Assembly (NCBI GenBank): GCA_024509875.1
Contig: JAMPIV010006391.1
Location: 620,001 to 684,000 of the forward strand
DNA length: 64,000 nucleotides
Direction of reading: 5' to 3'
Origin: Oreohelix idahoensis
Lineage: Eukaryota > Mollusca > Gastropoda > Stylommatophora > Oreohelicidae
Part shown: positions 1-12,386 of the stretch, piece after piece
Numbering within the stretch: the stretch's first letter is position 1
Layout: every line of letters begins with the position of its first letter
Notes under the pieces: generated by a model
What the model was told of the DNA's origin: nothing
The model's input: only the letters and a program-made list of their open reading frames with translations
Databases searched by the model: none
Translations under genes and position numbers: made by a program

Positions 1-1042
1 ATAGACAATAATTGATGACACATTTCGACGTAACCATGGACGGTTATGTATTTCTTCACCAGGTGATGATGATATGGATAATTGGATACATACCTCCAAT
101 AACATTAAAGATGATCTACGAATATTGTTGAGATAGTAATTCATCAATATTAACGAATCCATTAGTATATGACATTATACGGACCTTCAACTCGGTACTT
201 CGAACTCAAATCTTTTGTATACATACGTTTGAACTTTTATGGACAGCTATACGAATTTATCGCGCATACTATGCTTACGCTATCTTAGGATATTTCCACA
301 AAAATCGAATTTGATGTTCAAATTACGGCACAAGTCAAGCCAGTCGTTACGAACTGCATATATCCCTATGAAAGTGTTGGATTAAAGTAATGATCTTTAA
401 TCAGTTTCACGACAAGAAACGTTCGAGATATGTACAATATACTTAATTACCTCTCAAGCATCTGCATGGATCTTTCAAATATACTTCAATTTCGTTGATC
501 TTTCAACTACATGATGATGGACTTTGGTTAGTGTCCATACGTCTATCACTCGTCGTGATGCGGTTTACAATCAATATGCGCTCGAACTTATAAATGGATG
601 GATTAATACGTACACTTCCGCAGTATCGTTTGAACACTCATGATCAACTTCCGCTGAATAAACTTTTTCAGATAGCGTATTATACTTTACATTGAATACA
701 GATAGGAACTAATAACAGAGTACTTATCATGATTGACACTTCTGTTCTTAACACTAGTAAATAAAAATAGAAGGTTTGAAAAGAAACATTACACATAAGT
801 ACTATAATTAGGTACTATTAAATATTATGTATATTTACATTACTCATTTTAACGTACATGTTTTATACAATGCTATGTATAATTAGTTATTAGTGAATAT
901 ATTAATTTAATTTAGTTTTAAATGAGATAGATATTTCACATGTAAGTTTCTTGATACTTACTTACTTAATTAATTGTATTCCTTACTTTCATTTCTTTTC
1001 TTTCATTTATACTTTTTCATGTGTTCTTATTGTTTTCTTTGT
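1..1042. other. AT-rich sequence, no gene seen
   Basis: No convincing open frame, repeat or RNA gene was seen. The sequence is AT-rich throughout and could be the decayed interior of the LTR-type element whose possible LTR lies at 2022-2712. Confidence 0.4.
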
Positions 1043-1603
1043 TTTCTTCTTCTTCTTTGATCCTTAGCCGCCGACCATCAAAGCAGTCAGTGGCCATCAC
1101 GCCTAGTGGCGTCTTGTAGGGCAACAACAAATTGATTCCACTTTGCTCGGTCGGTGGCCATCCTTCGTACAGTGCCCCAACTCTGGTTCATTCCCTGCAT
1201 CTCAGCCTCCACAGTCCTCCGCCAGGTTGTTTTTGGTCGGCCTCTCTTTCGTTTTCCTTCAGGGGTCCAAAGCATAGCTGTTCTTGTGATGGCATCGGGG
1301 TCTCTTCTGAGGACATGACCAACCCAGCTCCAGCGTCTGCCAGCTATGATGGTGTGCATGTCCTCTTGCTTGCTACGAGTAAGCAGATCTTGGTTAGTGA
1401 TGGTATTCGGCCAAAAGATTCGGTGAATTTTTCTTAGGCATGTTGTGTGAAAGGAGGACAATTTTGACATTTCCTTCTCTGTAACTCTCCAGCATTCCGC
1501 ACCATAGAGAAGCACAGAAAGCACACAGCTCTGATATAATCTTAATTTTGTGCTTGTGCTGTATTGGGAGGACTTCCAGATGTTGTTTAGGCTAAAGAAG
1601 GCA
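1043..1603 (-). mobile_element. RTE-A LINE, 5'-truncated 3' end
   Basis: This is the last ~0.56 kb of a non-LTR retrotransposon that I call RTE-A; larger copies lie at 22911-40393 and 46471-48202. On the minus strand it encodes the reverse transcriptase C-terminus. That part contains LLYGAECWRVTEKE, then WVGHVLRRDPDAITRTA, then KRKRGRPKTTWRRTVEAE, and ends ATRRDGH-stop near 1087. The short 3' UTR ends in a (GAA)n tail, as RTE-type LINEs do. Homology stops at about 1602, where the 46-48 kb copy continues, so this copy is 5'-truncated. A probable 8-bp target-site duplication TTCTTTGT flanks it (1035-1042 and 1604-1611), but it is low-complexity and so weak evidence. Confidence 0.85.
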
Positions 1604-2021
1604 TTCTTTGTCTTGGTTAACTTTAATACAATACTTTATTAGTTTAATTAATTAGATTTAATTCTATAACATTCTAAACACATTACATTCATACTTGATT
1701 ACATTAATTACTTAACTATATTTAATTAGTTATATCTTAGGACTTTGAGTAATTCACCACATCTTAAGTTAACACACATTTAGTTAATTATATAATAGTT
1801 CACTTTCCTTTCTTGACCGTTGACGTTTCTTTTAGTTAACTTAGTATTATTTCCATGTATTATGTGACATTTCGGATATTGACGACGACCTTCGACACTG
1901 TTTTATTCAAAACATCATGGGCCGTATGTCGTAAATTTTTAATTTTTGATATAAATAAGTGCGTTTTGAGTAAAAAAAAATCTATAGAATAGATTTTTTT
2001 AACCCGGTAGGTCAGGGGAAT
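1604..2021. other. AT-rich sequence, no gene seen
   Basis: Nothing recognisable. The final bases before 2022 (CAGGGGAA) could be a polypurine tract for the possible LTR that follows. Confidence 0.35.
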
Positions 2022-2712
2022 GTTACGACACGTTGGCCACTACAATTGTGAGTACTTTAAAGTTACGCGTTAATATATTGGGATGCTATAAATATAAGAT
2101 GTTTTGCGCTTAAAGATAATTTATTGAACGCGAATTTGTACGGTTGTCTAGGGTTAGACATGACGTGATTAGTTGTTAAGCTACCGCATGGTAACGATCT
2201 ATATATACACCCTTCATTGTCTTAACTTTGTTCACGTCGGACGCGTTATGCTTTGCTCCCGAGATATATCGTGCAGAGGTTCTCCTTTAACTATAAGCCA
2301 AGGGGTCGGCTTTTATTATATATGGATGAAGGATCAAGTCATCCCATTGTGATGTGTAGTCTTCATTTCAGAAGCAATAGAGGGAGTATTATGAATTTAA
2401 TTGTCAGAATATTGCGTCGCCAAATCTATGGCTGTTCGTTACCGGATGACCGACATACGGCATCGCATGTAAACAGTCAGACCTTTTGACGATAAAGAAA
2501 TTTATACAGGAGACGATCTTAGTATGCACGAGTTGAATTGAATGTATATTGTTATTGATGCCATGAACCCAATGACTTCGTATTCGTAAATAAAAATGTA
2601 TATATGTGGACTCTCAAGAAGTACATCGTTGTCAACTCACTTGAATTGAATTTGGTCAAACTACTCACCATTCGCAAATACCATCAATTAGCACTACTGC
2701 TCGATTACGAAC
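2022..2712 (+). mobile_element. possible LTR (about 690 bp)
   Basis: The sequence starts TGTTACGACACG directly after a purine-rich CAGGGGAA and ends CGATTACGAACA, giving TGTT...AACA termini. It has a TATA-like TATATATAC near 2200 and AATAAA near 2590, in the order expected for U3-R-U5. No second copy and no target-site duplication were found, so this is a plausible 3' or solo LTR rather than a proven one. The end coordinate is uncertain. Confidence 0.35.
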
Positions 2713-2898
2713 AATTTCCAAAGTCAAGGAAAATATAGGCGGAGAAATAATATAAAGCCAGTCTTATTTTGCAAAAATGTGAAAAAGGACAATGTTACAA
2801 AAGAAATGCTGCAACAAGAAATGACGCAACAAATGGTGTCGCAACACTGACTCAACCAAAATGATTTAGGTGAAGAGTTTAATGATATAACAAACAAA

Positions 2899-3213
2899 TT
2901 GTCACAGTTTGCAGATGATGTTGCTATATGGAGCACTGGGAAACATCTGCCAAAATTATATAAGGATCTACAAAAGCAAATAAATAAAGTATGTAAATGG
3001 ATGACAAAATGGAGTTTTCAGCTGAATACAAATAAAACAATGAGAATGATCTTCAGTAAAGGTAGGGTTGTAAATAATAAAATTATAGACATAAATATCC
3101 AAGGGCAAAACATTAATACAGTGCAAACAACTCGATATCTAGGAATGACATTTGGCCAACAGCTAAACTGGAATAAATACATAGATGGAGGAGTCTTGCA
3201 GAGGATTGACTAA
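2899..3213 (+). pseudogene. reverse transcriptase fragment (FADD motif)
   Basis: This open stretch begins around SQFADDVAIWSTG, where FADD is the catalytic core of motif C in the RT palm. It continues with LQKQINKVCKWMTKWSFQLN and NTNKTMRMIFSKG, the thumb-proximal region of I/Nimb-type LINE reverse transcriptases. It stops after about 104 codons, where the frame breaks. Similarity resumes in other frames downstream (DRIQQQALCTIAGAIRST near 3350-3430), so the protein was once continuous with the RNase H domain. It is non-functional as it stands. Confidence 0.7.
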
Positions 3214-3665
3214 CTTATTAAGATATTTGAAAGGTAATGGATGGGGTAGCAAGCACTAAGACAATGCTCACTTTTTATTTTTTTTTATTAGATGAAAAAT
3301 AGATTATGGAAGTATAATATATGACTCTGCTGCACACAGTAACAAGATTAAATTAGACAGAATTCAGCAACAAGCTTTATGTACAATAGCAGGTGCAATC
3401 AGATCAACATCAATGGGAGCTATAGAGGTGGCGTTAGAAACTCTACCCTTAGAATTACGGAGAAAGGAGTTAAGACAAAATTACATGAACAGTTATGTTA
3501 GATAAGTCTCACCCAGCACATACAGCTTTTACCAGATGCCAACTAACAACTCAGGCCAATCCAATGAATACCACTAGACTCCCTACAGGATGGAAGTGTA
3601 TGGAGGAGATTGTCCATTTGGGTACTTTAGTTACATGAATTAATAACAGTTGTGAATACAAGCCC

Positions 3666-4200
3666 GTGAGTCCACCCTGGGAGATCAAGAGACCAGACAC
3701 GGACTACCACCTAGCAGAAATACTTAAGAAAACAAATAATGTAGAAAATAATAAAAACACAGCCAATAAATATATACAACAACTATCAAAAGACAGTGTT
3801 ACTGTATACATAGATGGATCGAATGGAGAGGATGGTAAACTGGGTATAGGAATATATATTCCAATATGGAAAATGGCAAGATAATATAGTATCACGGAAA
3901 ATACATCCATTTTCACTGCAGAGATGGTGGCAATACTAAAATCACTATAAATATTCTCTAATAACCCTCCCAAGAAACTAACAGTTTTAACTGACTCTCT
4001 TTCAACAATTCAAGCAACTAGAAACTTACGAGAATATAGGAGACCTGTTATAGCAGAGGAGATATTTCTGGCTATTACATACTTATATTCTAGAGGATGT
4101 TCAGTCTTAATCGCTTGGATACCTTTTACACGCTGGCATAGAAGGAAATGAAAGGGCAGATAAAAAAGCCAAGAAAGGTAGATCTAATAAAAATCAAATA
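3666..4200 (+). pseudogene. LINE RNase H domain, broken
   Basis: RNase H degrades the RNA strand of RNA-DNA hybrids during retrotransposition. The motifs appear in order across several frames. VTVYIDGSNGEDGKLGIGIY holds the first catalytic Asp, FTAEMVAILKSL the catalytic Glu, LTVLTDSLSTIQATRN the second Asp, and IAWIPF followed by a shifted GNERADKKAKK the His/Asp end. At least three frame changes or stops separate them, so this is a relic. The order and spacing fit the RNase H that follows RT in I-type LINEs. Confidence 0.7.
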
Positions 4201-4307
4201 AATTTAGGGATCAGTAAATCAGAGATTGAGAGCTTAATTTAAGATTTAAAACAGATAAATGGAAAGTAGAGTGGGATAAAAATCTGAAAGGATAACATGC
4301 ATATAAG

Positions 4308-4655
4308 ATGTTCAAGGCTCCAACAAGAAAATGTCAGATATCTAGGAAATTGAAAATTTCCAGTAATAAGAAACTTCACAGACTACAGCTTGGAAAAGGC
4401 TATTTCAGAATAGAAGAACCTTACTGTGCAGGATGTCTTCAAGGCAATAATAAAGAACATTTCTTGTTAAAATGTAAGAGGTATGAACAAATGAGAATAC
4501 CAATATTAGATTATTTGCAGGCATCAAATTTACCAATAAATATAGAAGAAGTGTTAAGAATAGACAGACCTAGGGAACTGCATAATAAAGTCAAACAATA
4601 TTTAACACAAACAAAGGTTAATATACAGTACTTAGTTGGGAATGTGAAGGTCTGA
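4308..4655 (+). pseudogene. C-terminal zinc-knuckle region of the LINE
   Basis: This 115-codon frame is the C-terminal tail after RNase H. It contains CAGCLQGNNKEHFLLKC, a C-x2-C-x8-H-x4-C pattern usual at the end of RNase H-bearing LINE proteins. The stretch before it, KLHRLQLGKGYFRIEEPY, also fits. It ends with a stop at 4653-4655, probably the natural stop of the LINE ORF. The first ATG shown is internal, since the true protein began far upstream. Confidence 0.65.
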
Positions 4656-4867
4656 TGCTGTTCTTACAATGCATATGACTTTTGACAGGTGAAAGTCATT
4701 TAAATATCTGTTAAAGTCAGTTATATAACTGGAACCACCAGGCCTTTACACCCCTCTACCTTAATATTATTCTTGTTCAGAGTTTCTGCCTGATTTTGTT
4801 GGGTTTTTTTTTTAATCATACAAGCATAATTGGTAATTGTGATTTGCCCTATTTACAATAATTTGAC

Positions 4868-4990
4868 AAGTGTGATGCCACTTTCTCCTATCGGCAGTTG
4901 CATACATGCCACACCTCGGAGATGAAAAACCTGTACAAAAAATCCAAAACCCTGTACAAAGACCCACAAAACCTGTACGAAGACTGAAAA
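4868..4990 (-). repeat. dispersed repeat with GTACAGG motifs
   Basis: On the minus strand there are three spaced GTACAGG-type motifs in T-rich sequence, followed by TTTTCATCTCCGAGG and GGCATGTATG. The same arrangement occurs on the plus strand at 59700-59790. These are therefore two copies of one dispersed repeat in opposite orientations. The class is unknown. Confidence 0.55.
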
Positions 4991-5310
4991 AAACATATCA
5001 AAACAGGTAATTTGTGTAAAAATATTTTCAATGACAGTGGGCTGCATTATTAATGAGGCACTGGGACTTTGCCTTTAAAAGCAGGTCTTCACTTATTTTA
5101 AAACCCAAACAATAAATGTCTGAGTTTATTTTACACTGTAAAAATAATGTGATGGTGTTATCATTTAGTCTATTTCTGTGCTTAATTATAACTAACAGAC
5201 TGGGAAATCCTGAGTTCAATAGGACCTTATAAAAGAGACAGTAAAAAGGGGAATGGGTTAGAAAACCTGTACAGAAATTATGCTTCGCTACCAAGTCATC
5301 TAGAAACTCA

Positions 5311-6181
5311 GTGTCACATGGTGAGAAAGAAAAAGATCTTGCCCAAGCTCTGGCACTGGAAAAATTAAAAATTGAAGCCGAAAGGGAAAAATTAGTGGCC
5401 TTAGAAAGAGAGCGAGAATTGGAGAAAGATAAATCAATTGAAATAGAGAAACTAAGATTAGCTGCTGCAACTGCACAGAAAGCAACTGATTTGGAGATAG
5501 AGAAATTGCGTGTTCAGAAATATGTAGATGTTGCTGTCACCTTAAGGAAAGTGGAGTTGGACGCTCCAAAGACATCTTCTAGTGCACTCGTGACAACAAA
5601 CCGAATACGATTGCCACATTTTGACCAGTAAAGAGAGCGCATAGACAGCTTCCTACAACGACTTGAATTCAAGGTCAGTGCGTTGAAGATCCCCAAGGTT
5701 CAATGGAGTTCTACGTTATGCAATTTCTTGAAAGCGGACGCTCTACAAGCTTATTTTGCTTTGGACAGCAGTAGTGGAGAAGACTACGATATTGTCAAGG
5801 AGACACTGCAACGTAAATTTCAGCTTACGGAAGCGGGATTCTGTGATACATTTCATTCCTATCTGCCTAGCAGGAAAGCTGACTTTGGAGAGTTTATCTC
5901 ATTCATTAAATTATACTCTAACAGATGGATAGAGTTGTCTGGTATTGATAAGATCTTCACTGGCTTACTTGATCTAATGTTACGTGGCAAGGTGTTGTCT
6001 GCATGTAGCACCGATCTTGCCTCATTTTTTTTCAAGACAGAAAACCGAAAGACTTGAGGCAATGGAGATACTTGGGCGACAATATATGACACCTCGCCCA
6101 GATAAAGAGGTTCACAAACCAACTATAAAGGACGCACTGCCAGTATGTGTGGCTCGTCATGACAATAGAGAAGGTGGTTAG
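5311..6181 (+). pseudogene. gag (capsid) of Gmr1-like copy 1
   Basis: Gag forms the particle in which reverse transcription happens. The N-terminal third is a charged coiled coil (ALEKLKIEAEREKLVALERE). It is followed by NRIRLPHFDQ, then a capsid-like helical region with ADALQAYFALDSSSGEDYD, LQRKFQLTEAG, FISFIKLYSNRWIEL and LLDLMLRGKVLSA. This second part resembles the Gmr1 capsid region from which the vertebrate SCAN domain is thought to derive. An in-frame TAA lies at 5629-5631, a frame change follows in a T8 run near 6030, and TAG occurs at 6179-6181. The true start is lost with the 5' LTR junction. Confidence 0.75.
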
Positions 6182-7186
6182 AGACCTCGTTCACAAAGTG
6201 TGGACAGCAGAGTAAGGCAAGGCTATAGATCCAACTACCGTGGAAAATATAACTTCCTAAGGCAGAGGTCACCATCTAACTTCTCACAGAGACGGGACTA
6301 TGGTTATTCAAACCAAGGTCAGTGGCGGCACAATTCTAGCCATGGTGATGAAATGCATTACAAACGGATGGATCATAGACCAACACAAGACAACGCACCC
6401 TACAGTGGTAATAGGAATAATGGCAGATGTTGGTCATGTGCTAGGAATAGACCATATAAGAAATACTATGGAAACAGTAGTAACAAACATTGTGGGCATC
6501 ATGACAATAGCAACCATGATAGGGGTAATGCATGTGTAACTACAAAGAAGAATGATGAGAAGGGAGCTGACCATGCCAATGCATGTGTTGTTAGCACACT
6601 TAATGATGAAAATTGTTATGGGTGCAAATATTTATTCCAACCTGGTTCACAGCCCAGATTGATTTGCGGGCATGCTCTATCCGCTATGTCATCTTGTGAG
6701 AGCGTGGGACGCCTCACGTTATATACAGGTTTCCTGTATAACAGGCCTGTAAGTGTCCTTCGTGATTCCGGCTGTACCACTGTCGGAGTCCGTAGATCGT
6801 TAACTGATGAATCTGTCTTCACCGGTAAAACAGTGAAGTGCATAACATTTGGAGGTAGTATAGAGTGTTACCCAGTGGCAGAAATAGATGTTGCCACACC
6901 TTTCTTTACAGGTATGGTAAGGGCATGTGTCCTTGAGCAATCAGTATCTGACATTATCCTTGATAAAATACCAGGTATTAAGGATTGTTCTCCAGATGAG
7001 ATACATAAATGTGTTGAATCTCACCCAGTGTTGGCTAATGCTGTGGTTACTAGGGCCCAGAATGCCGCTGAATCCAAGGCAGAGCGAGCTACACCATTTA
7101 GTGAGAGAACATCTCTTCAGAATGCTCATAATTGTTTCTTCCCCCCCCCCCCCAACCCCCTAGTTGTTCGCGCTCAAACAGAATGA
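6182..7186 (+). pseudogene. nucleocapsid-like linker and aspartic protease, copy 1
   Basis: An open stretch of about 330 codons. The N-terminal ~110 residues are rich in Arg, Asn, Gly and His (RGKYNFLRQRSPSNFSQRRD), like an RNA-binding linker. A Cys/His cluster (CYGCKYLF...ICGHALSA) follows. The retropepsin-like protease has its active site at RDSGCTTVGV, DSG rather than the commoner DTG, and later SDIILDKIPGIKDC. In copy 2 the last motif reads LIIGRIHGVKEC, so copy 1 has lost the glycine of the conserved I-x-G turn. The frame continues into NAVVTRAQ, so here protease and the start of the integrase region share one frame until a C13 run at 7141-7153. Confidence 0.75.
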
Positions 7187-8587
7187 AGGTGTTGTTTTGC
7201 AACCATTGTGTGCTCTAGCAGATAGCAAACATGTCAAAAAGACAAAAACTTCACGTTACTGGTTCGAAATTAAAAACTCAATACTGACTAGATGCTTTGA
7301 CAACTATGTTTCAGTCAGGAGACAGGTAGTTATTCCAAAGAGTTTTAGGCCTACTGTATTGAATACTGCCCATGACTCGCTTTTAGCTGGTCATATGGGG
7401 ATTAAGCGTACTTTGTTTCGTGTCACCTCGAATTTTATTGGCATTGTGTTAACAAAGACGTAAAGCTATACTGCAGGTCATTTACAACTTGTCAAAAGGT
7501 AGCACGTAGGGGCAAGCATCATGCTGCACCTTTACAAGTCACTGATGTGCCATTAAGGCCTTTCGCCAACCTTGCAGTTGACATAGTTGGTCCTTTGTCA
7601 TTCATGTCCGATAGAGGATATCGATATATCTTAACGTGTATAGACTTATGTACACGTTGGCCTGAGGCAATACCATTGAAGACTATCACCTCAGCAGCTG
7701 TCGCTGGTGCCTTATTTGTGATTTTTAGCCGCATAGGATTTCCTGAGGATATCTTATCAGATCGTGATACTCAATTTATGTCTCAGATGATGAAAGATAA
7801 TGAGAATATGTTAGCAATTAAGCATTCTTTCACTAGCCCATACCCTCCGGAAAGCAATGGCGTTTGCGAGCGTTTCAATGGCTCGTTGAAGCAGTTGTTA
7901 GGCAAAGTCAATGAGACATGTCCTCGTGACTTGGACCGAATATTACCAGCGGTCTTATTTGCTTACAGAGAAGTGTCCCATGAGAGCACTGGCTTTTCGC
8001 CATTTAAGTTGGTTTTATGGTGCCAACCCTAGAGGTCCTATGCACATACTCAAGGATTTGTTGTTGGGATCAGTGGAGGATAATACTGTCCGCACCAGCT
8101 ACGAACTGGTCATGATCTCAGACAACGCCTTGTGGATGCATGTACTTATGCATCAAGTATGATACGTAATGCTTCGAACAGGTCGAGATTGCGCTGCAAC
8201 CAATCTCGAAAATTACGGTCGTTCTTACCAGGAGAACAAGTATGGCTACTTGTTCCAACCAAGGAAAATAAACTGCTAATTTCTTGGCAGGGCCCTTTTA
8301 AGGTGGTTGAGAAGAAAACTAATGTAGATTATGCCATTGACATAAGGGGCAAAATCAAAATATTTCATATTAATATGTTAAAATTGTATGTGGAGCGCCC
8401 TGCTGAGTTAGAACCTATCTTGGACAGTATTTCAGACGAATCTGTTCGACACACTTTGTCAGATGTTGTGGAATGTGATGATTCTACAGCGAGCGATATT
8501 TCTTTTAATTTTCCTCTGCTGCCTTTAACATCTTCCGAATCTTGGAGAGATGTAACTGTATCAGATGATTTAGATTCTGGTTATTGA
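7164..8587 (+). pseudogene. integrase of Gmr1-like copy 1, broken
   Basis: Integrase inserts the cDNA into the genome. In order there is an HH-CC zinc region (HDSLLAGHMGIKRTL), and a DDE core with AVDIVGPL, FPEDILSDRDTQF and ESNGVCERFNGSLKQLL, which supply D, D and E. The target-joining region DLDRILPAVLFAYREV and a GPY/F-type module (LISWQGPFKVVEK, then FHINMLKLYVERP) follow. Frame breaks occur near 7460, 8030 and 8130. The domain lies upstream of RT, as in copy 2. Confidence 0.8.
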
Positions 8588-8628
8588 GAACAGGCTCTTG
8601 CTGTTTTAGAATCTTTCTCTGATATCCT

Positions 8629-9552
8629 GACTGAACCTCCAGGTCGCACTGATGTTATCTCATGATATTACATTGAGTGATGATTACCCTATCAAACTCA
8701 GACCGTATACTATACCATTAAACTACAGATCTCAGGTGGATAGTGAACTTAATGATATGCTACGCATGGGCATCATTTCTCCTTCTGAATCATCCTATGC
8801 TTTTCCTATGGTTCTAGTTAGAAAGAAGAACAAATCTCTTCGCATCTGCGTTGATTTTAGACGTCTTAACAGTGTCACTATCCATGTCTGGTTTTGAGGA
8901 TATCTTATCACTACTATCCCAGGCTACATGCTGTAGCAAACTAGATCTATCCAAGGGATATTGGCAGATCCCTTTAACATAGAAGGCCAAACGCTAACCG
9001 CATTTATGACTCCATATGGGTTATTCTAATGGAATTATATGTGTTTTGGCCTTGTCAATGCTCCCGCGACTTTTGTGCGCATGATGCGGAGACTCTTGGG
9101 AGATAGGTCTGATGTCATCACATACATAGACGACATCTGTTTATTCCATAGTTCTTGCAAGAACATATCACAGGATTAAAATCTTTATTAATGCTACTTA
9201 GAAAGCATGGTTTGACAGTTAGACCTTCAAAGGTTCAGATTGGTTGTCGAGAAATTTCATTTCTTGGTCACCGTGTTGATAACCACATGTTATATGCCGA
9301 AGAGCAGACTGTCAAGCGCATATTAAAATTTGATATCCCTCGGACAAAGAAACAAGTTAGGAGCATGTTAGGACTCATTAACTTTAATTGCAAGTTCATT
9401 CCGAACTTTTCATCTATTGCTTCTGTCCTGTCATCTTTGACTAGAAAAGATGCTCCTAATAAAATTGTTTGGTCCGATACTTGCAGTGGAGCGTTGAACA
9501 AAATTAAAACTGTATTTTCCAAGGCACCTAATTTGGTGTTACCTAATATCAC
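8629..9552 (+). pseudogene. reverse transcriptase of Gmr1-like copy 1, broken
   Basis: Recognisable Ty3/gypsy RT blocks are IKLRPYTIPLNY, SSYAFPMVLVRKKNKSLRIC followed by VDFRRLN, KLDLSKGYWQIP, FGLVNAPATFVRMMRR, YIDDICLF (catalytic YxDD) and FLGHRVDNHMLYAEEQ. Frame breaks occur near 8895, 8985 and 9150. The 3' end is cut by the insertion at 9553; RNase H resumes at 12005. Confidence 0.8.
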
Positions 9553-11998
9553 TGTGATAAACGAGCGCAAAGACCTTATAGCTCTATCTTTTCCTACATC
9601 TCTCGTATTTTATTTTCTCCCACATTTGTGCTCTTTCATCCCACATTTGCTATTTCATCGTTTTGATTACTCGCGACCGGTATCTAGAGAACCGCATTTG
9701 TTCTTTCATCGGTGGTAAAATAAAGTCTTTTGATTGAGTCCCCATACCTGACATCATCGTTTGAAGCCCACATTGCATCGGAATAAATCTGGTAAAAACA
9801 CATCTGGTCATCCAAATCAGACATCTGGGCATTATACAATTTCTGTGGACTGTTGTTATCTTGGTTGCTCGGCCAGGTCACCACATTGGACGCCCAGATT
9901 GGCCAGGTGAAAACGTCTCATGCTGATTAAACCAACCGGCATGTAAATCAATAGGCGGCGCCACAAAGAGGACATGTTAGCATGCTGGCGACAATGGACG
10001 GAGGTAACAAAGAGTGCCGCCAACACATGGCGCGATAGACGATCAGAGAGTATTGTGACAGCACTTTTGCATTTGCCAGCCAATTATCTCAATACCGATT
10101 TGTCAAACAAGCCAGGCAACGAAAGTTGGTCGCGAATTACCACACCCACGTTTGGACTGACAGGGGACAAGAGCGATCCTGTGAATGAGTGACCAGAGAG
10201 GCTCTCAGGGATTGGTTGTATGGGTGGAGCTGTACGTCACCGGTCCAAGAAACCCACATTGGACTTCCAGAAATATAATCTACTGCGTAGCTTGCTAGAG
10301 AAAGGAGTCCAGTTTTTACATTGTGAAAAAAAAAATCCCTAAAACGCCTAGCCTAAATACACGTGTTTATTCATAGTGGATAATAATTCATTTCTGTGGT
10401 GAATTGTGTTCTTAAAGGATTTTGCGAAGGGAAAATAAGGTTAGTAGATCTTATACAGATTATTACTACATTTTCGTATTCTTTATTTAGTTTAACCTCA
10501 CAGCTAAATGTGCGAAAGATAGAGTTTCAATTAATTCTTTTCATAACTGATTAAAAAAAGCAGAAGATTTTCCTAGAAGATGATAGGATGATAGGAGGTA
10601 ATTAATAGTTCATACTTCACCTTCATCATCATCACAGTCTCTCATGCACAAGATATTTAACATCATTTGAATCGAACTCAGAGAGATCAATAATGAGCAG
10701 TAGTATGAATGAAATTCAACCAGTGATGTTAAATGTGAAAAACGTACGAAGACTTTTGTGTGTCTTCAGTTCATCAGAAGTCTGAGTCTACACGCAACGT
10801 GTCTGACGTCTAACCAGAAATAAGTTATCAAAAACGGACATTTGGCTAGCAGAATTCGCCATAGGACATCTTTCATTCCTCAATTAAAAAGGAATATTGT
10901 CTCACGCACAAGTCAGAAGGTGGACGCAGCATTTTTCGTCATCCATATACTGCTGGCTCACAAGTTCAATACATAGTTATCACAAGTTCAAATCACTCGA
11001 AAGCTTATTATCTGAAGTCAAGCAAAAGAGCTCAAAAGTGGAATCTCATATTTATACCAAGTGCAACACACTTTTAAGCGCATTCTATGAAGCAGACTCT
11101 AAAGTATATTTTATGAATCACGACTACGTACGCAAGATAATGAGTCTACATATCACTAACATTTCGTGAAGATATCCAGTCAGGCCAGTACCCTCGGGAG
11201 ATTAGACAACAGACCTTTTGTTCATATGACAGCTATTAACTGTTGATCCACACTACAGAGATATACTCCAACAGTGAAAGAATATACATATATATCTCGT
11301 CAACGTTCTCAGTCCGACAACAGTTTTCATCAGAACGTCCCCGACTTAGAGATACCCCACTCGACATAACGTATGACAACTTGGGACATTTTATGCATAC
11401 ATATGAATCATCGTATCCACGAGAAGCATTTAGAGACACATGGACTGTGTAGATTACTCACCATTTTGGTAAAACGTATCATATCACATCATCATCATTT
11501 CGCTTTACACCAGTTCATTCTTAATTAACTATTACTTAATTACCTGCAATTTTAATATCTCATCTGTATGTTTTGTGTGATTCGTCTTTTACCACCATCA
11601 CGTTCTAACCATTACTAACCCTATATGTGTGTTTATTTAATTAATAAACCCAACAATTGTTTGATCATTATCTAGTTTGTTAATGTATCACTCGTGCTGT
11701 CGGTGTTACATATTCACATATAGGAACATTTCTCTACTCAGATGAGGTTGGGGGCTTTTTCTTTTACGGGATCTAAGGGCAGAAGCTAAGGTCGTGAGAA
11801 AACAGAACTCTTTCCATAATTAATTAGAAAACACTGTCCAGTGGAAAGCATTCGCATTCCCGTCTTCTTGTCCCTATCTCGAATAGGTCTTTATTCTTTC
11901 TTAACGAGCCAATTTCTAGAGACCTTATACCTAATATCTCATAGGCTATTCCTGGCAAAAACTACTGTCGTAGTTGCCCCAGTACACACCACACGACA
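9553..11998 (+). mobile_element. 2446-bp insertion with TSD ATCAC (solo-LTR-like)
   Basis: The insertion interrupts the copy-1 pol gene exactly between PNIT and MPFLLRTDAS. It starts TGTGATAAAC and ends CACACGACA. It is flanked by ATCAC at 9548-9552 and 11999-12003. TG...CA termini plus a 5-bp duplication are the signature of LTR-element integration. No long ORF is present. A TATA-like run near 11287-11297 and AATAAA at 11643-11648 fit U3-R-U5 order. I read it as a very long solo LTR. Orientation is inferred only from those signals. Confidence 0.65.
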
Positions 11999-12004
11999 AT
12001 CACT

Positions 12005-12386
12005 ATGCCATTTCTTCTGAGGACTGATGCTTCCCAGACTGGCATTGGTGGTTGTCTGTTTCAATGGTTCAATGATACTCCACATCCATGCTTGTATGTA
12101 AGCAGGGAGTTGCTACCAGCAGAAACTCGGTATTCCACCAGTGACAGAGAACTCTTGTCCATCATTTGGTGTATGGGCAAGTTGTCGCGCAATTTACTTG
12201 TCGCACACTTCTACCTCCAGGCGGATCACTGTCCACCAACATCCCTAAATAAAAAAAACTACGACAAACAGTAGATTACACAGATGGTTCTTGCTTATTC
12301 AAGAATATAGATATCTAATTATCCCCATCAAGGGATCAGAAAACTTTCTGGCAGACCTATTGTCAAGGAATGTAACTGGAAAGTGA
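12005..12386 (+). pseudogene. RNase H of Gmr1-like copy 1
   Basis: This continues the copy-1 pol gene after the insertion. LLRTDASQTGIGGCLFQW carries the first catalytic Asp, STSDRELLSIIW the Glu, and FYLQADHCPPT the second Asp region. The frame is lost near an A-rich run at about 12250 and similarity resumes in another frame at LADLLSRNVTGK-stop (12384-12386). Copy 2 ends its pol with the matching MADILSRCPHDS. Same fold and role as in other gypsy elements; inactive here. Confidence 0.75.

Larger units (their letters stand above)
2880..4720 (+). mobile_element. LINE with RNase H (I/Nimb-like), decayed
   Basis: This is a degenerate non-LTR retrotransposon in the order RT palm end, linker, RNase H, then C-terminal Cys/His knuckle. 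A reverse transcriptase followed by RNase H is typical of the I, Nimb, R1 and related clades; I favour I/Nimb from the wording around SQFADDVAIW. Many stops and frameshifts break it. A more decayed relative of the linker and RNase H lies at 57130-57735. A 210-bp piece (3442-3651) recurs almost unchanged at 12565-12774. Confidence 0.75.
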
